Part shown: positions 44,506 through 52,118 of the stretch, in pieces | How positions within the stretch are numbered: the stretch's first letter is position 1 | Layout of the letters: every line of letters starts with the position of its first letter | Source of the DNA: Candidatus Cohnella colombiensis | GTDB taxonomy: Bacteria; Bacillota; Bacilli; Paenibacillales; Paenibacillaceae | Direction of reading: 5' to 3' | DNA length: 64,000 bases | Assembly (NCBI GenBank): GCA_029203125.1 | Contig: CP119317.1 | Location: 1,364,001 to 1,428,000 of the forward strand | The notes under the pieces: generated by a model | What the model saw: only the letters and a program-made list of their open reading frames with translations | Databases searched by the model: none | Told to the model about the DNA's origin: nothing | Made by a program: the position numbers and the translations under genes

Positions 44506-44514
44506 TTTGTCGAG
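44506..44514 (+). promoter_or_regulatory. 0A box upstream of spoIIA (distal)
   Basis: TTTGTCGAG matches the Spo0A box at 8 of 9 positions and lies 35 nt upstream of the sigma-H -35. Confidence 0.55.
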
Positions 44515-44535
44515 TAAGCATGCGTTTCTTCTAGT

Positions 44536-44544
44536 TTTGTCGTG
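44536..44544 (+). promoter_or_regulatory. 0A box upstream of spoIIA (proximal)
   Basis: TTTGTCGTG matches the TTTGTCG core of the Spo0A box and abuts the sigma-H -35 element, as expected for an activation site. Confidence 0.5.
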
Positions 44545-44548
44545 GGGC

Positions 44549-44576
44549 AGGAATGGCAACAGCAGTTAGCGAATTG
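44549..44576 (+). promoter_or_regulatory. Sigma-H promoter of spoIIA
   Basis: AGGAAT (-35, from 44549) and GCGAATT (-10, GAAT at 44571-44574) have the sigma-H spacing of 22 nt between AGGA and GAAT. They lie about 45 nt before the spoIIAA start. Confidence 0.7.
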
Positions 44577-44618
44577 TTGACGAGTATCGCTTGTAATTTG
44601 GGGAGAGGGGAAATGCAC

Positions 44619-44972
44619 ATGAGCTTACAGGTCGAGCTGGAGCAACGGCGTAATGTGCTTGTTGTTCGTCTGAAGGGGGAGCTGGATCATCATACTGCGG
44701 ACGTCGTTCGCTTTAAGATGGAAGATGCGATTCTGCGTGGTCGCTGTGATCATGTCGTTCTGAGCTTGAAAGAACTGCGCTTTATGGATAGCTCGGGTTT
44801 AGGAGTGATCTTGGGACGCTATAAGCTTGTGAAGAGCCGTGGTGGCAAAATGGTCGTGAGTGATATGTCTACAAGTGTAAGTAGATTGTTCGAGCTTTCA
44901 GGGTTATTTAAGATTATATCCGCATATGAGTCCGAACGATCAGCGTTGGAAAGCTTGGAGGTCGTATCATGA
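44619..44972 (+). CDS. spoIIAA: Anti-sigma F factor antagonist SpoIIAA
   Basis: The 117-residue STAS-domain protein releases SigF from SpoIIAB when dephosphorylated. The phosphorylation site is Ser58 in FMDSSGLG, exactly as in Bacillus. I chose ATG 44619, 8 nt after GAGAGGGG; this gives the family's exact length. ATG 44613 is too close to that site. It ends in an ATGA overlap with spoIIAB. Confidence 0.96.
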   Translation: MSLQVELEQRRNVLVVRLKGELDHHTADVVRFKMEDAILRGRCDHVVLSLKELRFMDSSGLGVILGRYKLVKSRGGKMVVSDMSTSVSRLFELSGLFKIISAYESERSALESLEVVS

Positions 44973-45415
44973 GTAAAAATAACCATATGAAGCTAAGCTT
45001 CTCTAGTCGCTCTGAAAATGAATCATTTGCGAGAATTGCTGTTGCTGCTTTCGTAACGCAGCTAGATCCCACGATGGAGCAGCTAGATGAAATTAAGACA
45101 GTCATCTCTGAAGCAGTTACCAATGCGATCATTCACGGCTATAACGGTGATAGTGAGGGTGTAGTCACCGTTGAGGCGCAAATTATTGCAGATACTGTAT
45201 CGATTACAGTTTCAGACGAAGGCCGTGGAATTGAAGATGTGGAGCTTGCTAGACAGCCACTTTACACTTCTAGACCGGAGTTAGAACGATCCGGGATGGG
45301 CTTTACGATTATGGAAAATTTCATGGATGAATTTGAATTGAGCAGTGGAGAAGCTAAAGGAACGATGTTGCGAATGACAAAGCGGATTGAATCTAAGAAG
45401 GCGCTTTTCAATTAA
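44969..45415 (+). CDS. spoIIAB: Anti-sigma F factor / serine kinase SpoIIAB
   Basis: The 148-residue GHKL-type protein binds SigF and phosphorylates SpoIIAA. It has the N box (EAVTNAIIHGY), DEGRGIED and a glycine segment (ERSGMGFTIME). It overlaps spoIIAA by 4 nt, which favours balanced synthesis of the partner switch. Confidence 0.96.
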   Translation: MSKNNHMKLSFSSRSENESFARIAVAAFVTQLDPTMEQLDEIKTVISEAVTNAIIHGYNGDSEGVVTVEAQIIADTVSITVSDEGRGIEDVELARQPLYTSRPELERSGMGFTIMENFMDEFELSSGEAKGTMLRMTKRIESKKALFN

Positions 45416-45448
45416 TAAAACCGTGCGGCAAGGGCAGGAGTTGGGAGC

Positions 45449-46207
45449 ATGGAATTGGAATGGAAGCGAACGTCTCCGCCGGCGTACTTGGATGATAAGG
45501 AAGTAAAGCGCCTGATCGCGCTTAGTCAATCCGGAGATACTACCGCGCGCGATACGCTCGTTAATAGCAATATTCGGTTAGTGTGGTCTGTCGTGCAACG
45601 ATTCGCAAATCGTAAATATGACAGTGATGATTTGTTTCAGATTGGTTGCATTGGATTGTTGAAGTCAGTAGACAAATTCGACCTTACCTATGAAGTGAAA
45701 TTTTCTACCTATGCTGTTCCTATGATTATTGGCGAGATCCAACGTTTTCTTCGAGATGATGGCACATTAAAGGTAAGTCGCTCGCTCAAGGAAACTGCGA
45801 ATCGCGTCCGTAAAGCAAAGGATGAGCTATCTAAGCGTTATGGTCGTGCGCCTACGATTAGTGAAATTGCTGAAGAGATCGGTTTGACGCCCGAAGAGAT
45901 CGTGTTCGCTCAGGAAGCGAATAAGCCACCCACCTCGATCCATGAGACCGTCTTTGAGAATGATGGTGATCCGATTACACTAATGGATCAAATTGCAGAC
46001 GATACTCAGGATAAGTGGTTCGACAAGCTTGCACTCACAGAAGCGATTCAAGGGCTTAGCGAACGCGAACGTCTCATTGTCTATTTGCGTTATTTCCGTG
46101 ATCAGACGCAAGCAGAAGTAGCAGGAAGACTAGGGATATCTCAGGTTCAAGTAAGTCGACTGGAGAAAAAAATATTGCAAAATATAAAGAATCAAATTGC
46201 GCTGTAG
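45449..46207 (+). CDS. sigF: RNA polymerase sigma factor SigF
   Basis: The forespore-specific sigma factor. The 252-residue protein has region 2 (DLFQIGCIGLLKSVDKFD), region 3 (GRAPTISEIAEEIGL) and region 4 (QAEVAGRLGISQVQVSR). It closes the spoIIA operon; a terminator separates it from spoVAA. Confidence 0.97.
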   Translation: MELEWKRTSPPAYLDDKEVKRLIALSQSGDTTARDTLVNSNIRLVWSVVQRFANRKYDSDDLFQIGCIGLLKSVDKFDLTYEVKFSTYAVPMIIGEIQRFLRDDGTLKVSRSLKETANRVRKAKDELSKRYGRAPTISEIAEEIGLTPEEIVFAQEANKPPTSIHETVFENDGDPITLMDQIADDTQDKWFDKLALTEAIQGLSERERLIVYLRYFRDQTQAEVAGRLGISQVQVSRLEKKILQNIKNQIAL

Positions 46208-46228
46208 TGTAAATTTTCATATAACTCG

Positions 46229-46274
46229 AAAAAGAGAGCTTTGATGGGCCTAAAACCCGTTTGGGCTCTTTTTT
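46229..46274 (+). terminator. Terminator after sigF
   Basis: AAAGAGAG and GGG pair with CCC and CTCTTTTTT across an A-rich loop, ending in a T6 run. Confidence 0.75.
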
Positions 46275-46366
46275 GTTATGTATTTGTAATCGATTCTTGC
46301 AGTGATGACTAGCATTGTCTTCTAAGCTCCATACTAAGTGGAAAGTACCCCCACAGGAGGGATCGT

Positions 46367-47011
46367 ATGGAACAACAGGATGCGCCAATTGTCTATGTGC
46401 GACTGCGTCGACGAATTGTTGTTAAGCCGAATACGGTCATTACTTTAGGACAGGTTGCTCGTATCGTTACAACACCAGCACTGGCAACGAAGTTAAATCT
46501 GATACGACTCCTTCAGGTTACCGATAAAGATGGAAATTTAGTGCTGATTGATATGCTGCAAATTGTTCAAGCGATTCGTGAAGCTGTGCCCCGTATTGTG
46601 ATCGAGTCGTTCGGTGAGCCCCATGTATTACTAGAAGTAACCAATTCAGGAGATATAAAGCCAAGGAAATGGTTGCTTGTTCTCGTTTGGTTGCTGCTCT
46701 TTTTTGGTTCGGGGATGGCGATGATGAATTTTCACGCTGATGTAAATATGCCAGCTGTTCAAATGCGGATAACTGAGCTTATTACAGGACATCGAACAGA
46801 GCATCCATGGCTGTTTCAAATTCCTTATTCGCTAGGTGTGGGCCTAGGTATGCTTCTGTTCTTTAATCGATTGCTACGTTTGCGACATCAAGATGAGCCG
46901 ACACCGCTTGAGGTTGAAATGTTCATGTACCAAGAAAATGTGAATCACTTTGTCATTACCGAGGAATATCGGAAAAAGCAGGAGGAGCGACTACGAGATG
47001 GCAGGGGTTGA
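46367..47011 (+). CDS. spoVAA: Stage V sporulation protein AA
   Basis: The 214-residue protein has an N-terminal soluble domain (about 1-100) and two membrane helices (about 103-121 and 142-165). SpoVA proteins move dipicolinic acid into and out of spores. ACAGGAGGG precedes the ATG. CATACTA at 46330-46336 matches the sigma-G -10, but I find no -35 at the right spacing. It overlaps spoVAB by 14 nt. Confidence 0.92.
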   Translation: MEQQDAPIVYVRLRRRIVVKPNTVITLGQVARIVTTPALATKLNLIRLLQVTDKDGNLVLIDMLQIVQAIREAVPRIVIESFGEPHVLLEVTNSGDIKPRKWLLVLVWLLLFFGSGMAMMNFHADVNMPAVQMRITELITGHRTEHPWLFQIPYSLGVGLGMLLFFNRLLRLRHQDEPTPLEVEMFMYQENVNHFVITEEYRKKQEERLRDGRG

Positions 47012-47423
47012 GCTGCTTCAAGTCTGTTTGCTTGCATTGATCGGGTTAGCAGCGGGCTGTGCAGCAGGAAGTGCTTTTATCGCGCTACTTATCGTACTCG
47101 ATCTGATTCCTCGTTTAGTCCAAATTACTCGGGCTTATCGACGAACTGCTTTTTTTGAATCTGCCATTGTTGCAGGAGCGATGTATTGGATTGTTGCTGA
47201 TTTTAACAATTGGCAGTTTTGGCTTCCGCCCTTTGCATTACTGGTGCCCGCCGTTTTTCAAGGTGTATTCGTAGGAATGCTCGCAGCAGCATTAACGGAG
47301 GTGCTTAACGTGTTGCCAATTTTAGCGAAGCGTTTAAAGCTTAAGCATCAATTGCTCTCATTACTTGTTGTCATGGTGCTAGGGAAAGTCGTGGGGTCTT
47401 TGGTCGAGTGGTTATGGCTGTAA
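46998..47423 (+). CDS. spoVAB: Stage V sporulation protein AB
   Basis: The 141-residue protein, the family's usual length, has about four membrane helices. ATG 46998 lies 10 nt after GGAGGAG inside spoVAA; the frame opens earlier without a site. The following gene is spoVAF, not spoVAC. Confidence 0.9.
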   Translation: MAGVELLQVCLLALIGLAAGCAAGSAFIALLIVLDLIPRLVQITRAYRRTAFFESAIVAGAMYWIVADFNNWQFWLPPFALLVPAVFQGVFVGMLAAALTEVLNVLPILAKRLKLKHQLLSLLVVMVLGKVVGSLVEWLWL

Positions 47424-47443
47424 AATAGAACGGAGGACCTTGC

Positions 47444-48913
47444 ATGGCAGAGGATCAACAAGATAAAATTCCTAATCAAATTGATGAATGGAAAGAAAGC
47501 CTAAAGGAAGCAATTGGACTCGAGAAAAGTTTTGAAATCCAATTACGAGAAATGAACATGGGCAACGGTCGGATCGCGTTGCTTTTTCTAAGCACGTTCT
47601 CTAAAGATGATGCTCTTACAGATATTTTATCGAGATTATCGTATTTGAACGATCAGGAGCTTGATCATGATGGGTTGCATAAGCTGTTAAATCTATATTT
47701 ACCGGCAAGTCAAGTGAAGCTCTGTTCTTCTTATAGTGAGATGATCAATGAGGTTCTTGCGGGCAACACAGCATTTTATGTGGATGGTTTTGATACGGTT
47801 ATCATTGTTGATGTAAGGCAGTATCAAGCGAGAACCCCAGAGCAGCCTAGCTTAGAAAAAGTTGTTCGCGGCAGTCAAGATGGGTTCACCGAGACATTGT
47901 TGGTCAATGTATCGCTCATTCGTAGACGATTGCGTGACCCTAAGCTGCGTTTTGAGATGCTGAAGGTGGGGCGCCGTACGCAGACAGATGTATGTCTTGG
48001 CTATATTGAGGACATTACAAATCCGCAACTTATTGAGGCAATTCGCGATAAGATTAAAGCGATTGATATTGATGGTATACCACTTGCGGACAAAGAATTG
48101 GAGGAAATGACGATCAATTCGGGATGGAATCCATTTCCTCTCGTGCGCTATACAGAGCGTCCAGACGTCGTAGCTGCGCAAATGCTCAATGGAAGTGTCA
48201 CCGTAATTGTCGATACTTCGCCAAGTGCAGTATTATTGCCTACATCGTACTTTGATCTTGTACAGCATGCTGAAGAAAATCGCCAAAACCCGTTCATGGG
48301 GACATATATGCGATGGGTTCGGTATTTAGGGATACTAGCTTCGCTATTTTTGTTACCGCTGTGGTTTTTATTTGATCAGAATGAAGCGTTGAAGCCAGAA
48401 TGGTTGTCGTTTGTCGGTACGGAGAAGGATGGTCAAATTCCGCTCATTCTTCAATTCCTCATCGCTGAGATTGGTGTCGATTTGCTGAGATTGGCTGCTG
48501 TACATACACCTGCTCCACTTGTAACCGCAATGACACTGCTTTCAGCCATATTGATCGGCGATATAGCAGTCAAAACAGGGTTATTTGTCAATGAAGTTAT
48601 TTTGTACATGGCGGTAAGTGCAATCGGCATGTTCGCAACTCCTAGTTATGAGTTAGGGTTAGCCAATCGGGTCGTCCGACTGACGTTGCTGTTAGCTGTA
48701 TTTGCATTTCAAGTACCAGGGTTTGTCGTCGTTACCACCTTTCTCTTGATTTATCTTGCGTATAAGAGATCATTCAACACACCCTATTTGTGGCCCTTCA
48801 TCCCTTTTAATGGGAAAGCATTATTAGGGATTATTGTTCGTCGTCCGCTCCCTTCAAATAAAAAAAGACTATCGATTTATCGTACTCTCGATGAAGCCAA
48901 ACAACCAGATTAG
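47444..48913 (+). CDS. spoVAF: Stage V sporulation protein AF (GerA-family)
   Basis: The 489-residue protein belongs to the GerA/SpoVAF family: a soluble N-terminal half (about 1-280) and a membrane half with about five helices (from 310 on). The N-terminal domain has the family segment SLIRRRLRDPKLRFEMLKVG. ACGGAGGACC precedes the ATG. In Bacillus, SpoVAF associates with germinant receptors and releases ions. It directly follows spoVAB, so the channel genes spoVAC, AD and AE are missing from this locus. Confidence 0.9.
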   Translation: MAEDQQDKIPNQIDEWKESLKEAIGLEKSFEIQLREMNMGNGRIALLFLSTFSKDDALTDILSRLSYLNDQELDHDGLHKLLNLYLPASQVKLCSSYSEMINEVLAGNTAFYVDGFDTVIIVDVRQYQARTPEQPSLEKVVRGSQDGFTETLLVNVSLIRRRLRDPKLRFEMLKVGRRTQTDVCLGYIEDITNPQLIEAIRDKIKAIDIDGIPLADKELEEMTINSGWNPFPLVRYTERPDVVAAQMLNGSVTVIVDTSPSAVLLPTSYFDLVQHAEENRQNPFMGTYMRWVRYLGILASLFLLPLWFLFDQNEALKPEWLSFVGTEKDGQIPLILQFLIAEIGVDLLRLAAVHTPAPLVTAMTLLSAILIGDIAVKTGLFVNEVILYMAVSAIGMFATPSYELGLANRVVRLTLLLAVFAFQVPGFVVVTTFLLIYLAYKRSFNTPYLWPFIPFNGKALLGIIVRRPLPSNKKRLSIYRTLDEAKQPD

Positions 48914-49059
48914 CACGCATTAATGCAAATGTTAGAGTGAATCATCCATTTCCCAAGCTTGTATTTTTCGGATATACTTTAAATATATCGTGCGTGCACT
49001 GAATAAGCTTTCAGTTCAGTACTGCTCTGCTCGGAATATTTACTAAAGGGGATTCGTCT

Positions 49060-50391
49060 ATGTATTTGCATGGAACAAGCAAAATCAATAGCAAGGGACA
49101 TCTTGAGATTGGAGGTTGTGACGTTACTGATCTCGCTGAACAATTCGGGACACCGTTATATATTGTCGATGAGGAACTCGTTCGTCAACGTGCTCGTGAA
49201 TTTGTGGAAGCATTTCGCGGGACAGGTTTACGTCATCAAGTTGCCTATGCATCGAAAGCTTTTTGTGTAATGGCAATGTGTCGCATTGCGGAAGAAGAAG
49301 GCATGAGCTTAGATGTCGTATCTGACGGGGAACTATATACAGCATTGCAAGCGGGTTTTCCTGTAGAACGGATTCACTTCCATGGCAATAACAAGACGGC
49401 TGAAGAGATCGTAATGGCGTTAGATGCAGGCATTGGCTGCTTCGTCGTCGACAACTTCATTGAGCTGGACTTGCTGAATACATTAGCCGCTGAAAAAGGG
49501 AAAATGGTAAACATATTGCTTCGAATTACCCCGGGAGTTGAAGCCCATACGCACGACTATATTTCTACTGGGCAACAGGATTCGAAGTTCGGGTTTGACC
49601 TCGGCAATGGATCGGCGTTCCGTGCTGTTGAAACAGCAATTGCACAGAGCAACTTGAAGCTGCTGGGTGTACATTCCCATATCGGATCGCAAATCTTTGA
49701 AGTTGAAGGTTTCCGGATGGCAGTAGAGAAGGTTACAGCATTTGCTGTGGAAATTCGCAATAAGCTGGACTACACGTTTACGGTTCTTAACCTTGGCGGA
49801 GGTTTTGGCATTCGATATGTAGAAGGCGATTCACCACTTCCAGTCGCACATTATGTTCAAGCGATAGCTGATGCAGTCATTGCAACATGCTCCGGGGCAC
49901 AATTCCCGTTACCTGAAATTTGGATCGAGCCAGGTCGTAGCATCGTTGGAGATGCAGGCACTACACTTTATACGATTGGAACGAGTAAAGACATTCCTGG
50001 TGTGCGTAAATATATCGCTGTCGATGGCGGGATGACAGATAATCCGCGTCCTGCTCTTTATGAATCACGTTACGAAGCTGTCGTTGCAAATCGTGCAAAT
50101 GATCAAGTAACAGAATTGGTTTCAGTTGCTGGAAAATGCTGTGAAAGTGGCGACATGCTCATTTGGGATTTGAAGCTGCCTGCTGTTAATTCAGGCGATT
50201 TACTTGCAGTTTTCTGTACAGGTGCGTACAATTATGCAATGGCGAGCAACTACAATCGGATTCGCCGTCCTGCTGTCGTATTCGTCAGAGACGGCCAAGC
50301 GGATCTTGTGGTAGCTCGGGAAACGTATCATAACATCGTTGGCAACGATATTATTCCTGCACGCCTGCAGAAGCAAGCTGTAGCGAAGTAA
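49060..50391 (+). CDS. lysA: Diaminopimelate decarboxylase
   Basis: LysA converts meso-diaminopimelate to lysine. The 443-residue PLP enzyme has the cofactor lysine (Lys66 in AYASKAFC), HGNNKTAEE, HSHIGSQI, LGGGFGIRY and EPGRSIVGDAG. AAAGGGG precedes the ATG. spoVAF-lysA-ppiB is the Bacillus order. Confidence 0.97.
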   Translation: MYLHGTSKINSKGHLEIGGCDVTDLAEQFGTPLYIVDEELVRQRAREFVEAFRGTGLRHQVAYASKAFCVMAMCRIAEEEGMSLDVVSDGELYTALQAGFPVERIHFHGNNKTAEEIVMALDAGIGCFVVDNFIELDLLNTLAAEKGKMVNILLRITPGVEAHTHDYISTGQQDSKFGFDLGNGSAFRAVETAIAQSNLKLLGVHSHIGSQIFEVEGFRMAVEKVTAFAVEIRNKLDYTFTVLNLGGGFGIRYVEGDSPLPVAHYVQAIADAVIATCSGAQFPLPEIWIEPGRSIVGDAGTTLYTIGTSKDIPGVRKYIAVDGGMTDNPRPALYESRYEAVVANRANDQVTELVSVAGKCCESGDMLIWDLKLPAVNSGDLLAVFCTGAYNYAMASNYNRIRRPAVVFVRDGQADLVVARETYHNIVGNDIIPARLQKQAVAK

Positions 50392-50426
50392 TCGTCGTCG
50401 TTCGATGAACTGAGGGAGAGTCGAAC

Positions 50427-50858
50427 ATGGCAAAGCAAGCAGTGATTACACTAGCAAATGGCAATGAAATCGTACTGGAGTTATTTGCAGAGGATGCTCC
50501 GAACACCGTTACTAACTTTGAGAAGCTTTCTAGCGAAGGCTTTTACAACAACGGTTCGTTCCACCGTGTCATTCCTAACTTTGTTGCACAAGGTGGATGC
50601 CCAGATGGAACAGGTGCAGGTGGCCCAGGCTATACGATAAAATGCGAGCACAATAAAAATAAACATGAACGCGGTAGCCTGGCCATGGCACACCGTGGGC
50701 CGAATACAGGTGGCAGCCAGTTCTATATTTGTTATCAGCCACAACCACACTTAGATGGTGTACATACCGTGTTTGGTAAGGTGACTTCTGGTATGGAGCA
50801 TGTCGATGCGCTGAAAGGGCAAGATAAGTTTACTTCAATCGCAGTAACTGACGTGTAA
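50427..50858 (+). CDS. ppiB: Cyclophilin-type peptidyl-prolyl isomerase
   Basis: The 143-residue cytoplasmic cyclophilin has FHRVIPNFVAQGG, MAHRGPNTGGSQFYICY and the HTVFGKVTSGM segment. TGAGGGAGAG precedes the ATG. It is 35 nt after lysA and closed by a terminator. Confidence 0.95.
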   Translation: MAKQAVITLANGNEIVLELFAEDAPNTVTNFEKLSSEGFYNNGSFHRVIPNFVAQGGCPDGTGAGGPGYTIKCEHNKNKHERGSLAMAHRGPNTGGSQFYICYQPQPHLDGVHTVFGKVTSGMEHVDALKGQDKFTSIAVTDV

Positions 50859-50873
50859 ACTCGGTAATCGATG

Positions 50874-50906
50874 CTCACTCTACATTTGTAGGGTGAGTTT
50901 TTTCGT
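50874..50906 (+). terminator. Terminator after ppiB
   Basis: CTCACTCTACA pairs with GTAGGGTGAG, followed by TTTTTTCG. The tandem hairpin array begins 15 nt further on. Confidence 0.82.
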
Positions 50907-50919
50907 GTTAGAGAGTATA

Positions 50920-51267
50920 AAACTAGCTCCGCCACCTGCTGCAAGACCGCGAAACGATCTTAGAACCACAAAACTAGCTCCGCCATCTGCTGCAAGACCG
51001 CGAAACGGTCTTAGAACCACCAAACTAGCTCCACGAGATGCTGTAAGACCGCGAAACGGTCTTAGAACCACCAAACTAACTCCGCTAACTGCTGCAAGAC
51101 CGCGAAACGGTCTTAGAACCACCAAACTAGCTCCGTCACTTGCTGCAACACCGCGAAACGGTCTTGGAACCACCAAACTAGCTCCGCCACCTGCTGCAAG
51201 ACCGCGAAACGGTCTTAGAACCACCAAAGTAGCTCCGCTAACTGCTGCAAGACCGCGAAACGGTCTT
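50920..51267. repeat. Array A: seven 51-bp units, each with a CGAAA-loop hairpin
   Basis: Hairpins begin at 50943, 50994, 51045, 51096, 51147, 51198 and 51249, always 51 bp apart. The hairpin is AAGACCG, loop CGAAA, CGGTCTT; units 1 and 5 have one arm mismatch each. Flanks AAACTAGCTCC and AGAACCACC are also conserved, while 6-8 bases between them vary (for example GCCACC, ACGAGA, GCTAAC, GTCACT). No gene, ribosome site or T-run belongs to it. Both strands stay open over the array only because 51 is divisible by three. Confidence 0.9.
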
Positions 51268-51281
51268 ATCAGCGCCCATTC

Positions 51282-51455
51282 TAAGTCGGCGAAACCGACT
51301 TAAATGCCTCAAACGCTCCTCGCTCCCAAATTTAAGTCGGCGAAACCGACTTAAATGCCCCATACGCTACTCGCGTCTAGATTTAAGTCGGCGAAACCGA
51401 CTTAAATGCCCCAAACGCTCTCCGCGCCTAGATTTAAGTCGGCGAAACCGACTTA
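51282..51455. repeat. Array B: four 51-bp units with a related CGAAA-loop hairpin
   Basis: Hairpins AAGTCGG, loop CGAAA, CCGACTT start at 51283, 51334, 51385 and 51436, again exactly 51 bp apart; in units 2 and 3 the stem extends to 10 bp (TTTAAGTCGG/CCGACTTAAA). Linker bases ATGCC and ACGCT are conserved. The loop and outer AAG/CTT pairs equal those of array A; the inner pairs differ by compensating changes. Downstream, CCCGCCGTGT occurs twice (51475 and 51500 region); I see nothing else before the riboswitch. Confidence 0.9.
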
Positions 51456-51576
51456 GTAGTGTCACTGCACCCGCCCCGCCGTGTTTATTTCATTTGCGCC
51501 CGCCGTGTCAATTCCGAGTAGCGAACTTGAATTTTCACCATTAGAGTGATACACTAGTTATACTTATTATGTTGCT

Positions 51577-51737
51577 TTCCTTCGGGGCGGAGTGAAATTC
51601 TCCACCGACGGTGATCGGCTTACAGCCGTTAGTCCGTGACCCGCAGCTTAATTTACCGGTTTTACCGGAGAGATGAGCGCGGTTGACCTGGTGCAATTCC
51701 GGGACCGACAGTTACAGTCTGGATGGGAGAAGGAAGC
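51577..51737 (+). ncRNA. FMN riboswitch (RFN element) controlling ribDEBAH
   Basis: The conserved RFN segments appear in order: CTTCGGGGCGGAGTGAAATT, CTCCACCGACGGTGAT, GTCCGTGACCCGC, GGTTGACCTGGTGCAATTCC, GGACCGACAGTTACAGTC and GGATGGGAGAAGGA. Binding of FMN to such elements stops riboflavin gene expression by termination or by blocking translation. The first candidate terminator is about 225 nt downstream, an unusually long interval. Confidence 0.97.
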
Positions 51738-51963
51738 ACAGCGCGGCCATGCCGTGTCCATCAATATGCTAATGCCGTAGCCGCATGACTAAAATTCAAG
51801 CAGGTTTGTTATTTATTTCACAAACGACAACGAAGTGGAATTAGAACTTATCGGATTAGCATTAAAGGAATAAATAGCTAACAGTACGTCTATATAAGAT
51901 GATGATGGCTATTTATGTACAATGGACGCGACCACTGGGTCTATTTATTGCTGTGCATCTAAC

Positions 51964-51993
51964 ACCCCCGAGGCTTATGCTTCGGGGGTTTTA
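51964..51993 (+). terminator. Terminator in the rib leader
   Basis: ACCCCCGAGGC pairs with GCTTCGGGGGT around TTAT and TTTATT follows. It lies between the FMN aptamer and ribD and is the likely expression platform, although no anti-terminator linking it to the aptamer is obvious to me. A 9-bp inverted repeat (ATAAATAGC 51870-51878, GCTATTTAT 51908-51916) lies between. Confidence 0.75.
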
Positions 51994-52097
51994 TTGTGAT
52001 TTTGGGGTTTTACTGTAATTAGGATGTTTTACTGCAGTTCGGATATCGCACTGCGGTTCAGATGTTCTACTGCAGTTCGGATGTTTTACTGTGGTTA
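51984..52097. repeat. 19-bp tandem repeat, six units, before ribD
   Basis: Units of 19 bp run 51984-52002, 52003-52021, 52022-52040, 52041-52059, 52060-52078 and 52079-52097. The consensus is close to GGATGTTTTACTGCAGTTC. The first, degenerate unit is the 3' arm and T-run of the leader terminator, so the repeat seems to have grown from it. It ends 7 nt before the GGAGGTGA ribosome site of ribD. Confidence 0.7.
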
Positions 52098-52118
52098 GGC
52101 AGTTGGAGGTGATGCACT

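Noticed and set aside
46308..46336. Complete sigma-G promoter for spoVAA
   Set aside because: The -10 CATACTA is good, but the nearest -35 candidate (GCATT, 46312) is 13 nt away rather than 17-18.
50893..51303. Open frames on both strands over array A, encoding 17-residue repeats
   Set aside because: A 51-bp period keeps every stop-free frame open. There is no ribosome site, the first codons lie in the ppiB terminator, and variation between units changes amino acids freely.
50920..51455. CRISPR array
   Set aside because: Repeat-to-repeat distance is regular, but the spacers are nearly identical to each other, the repeats are short hairpins with conserved flanks, and no cas genes are present.
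51786..51845. Leader peptide of 19 codons in the rib leader
   Set aside because: There is an ATG and an open frame, but no ribosome site and no codon bias that would suggest a function.
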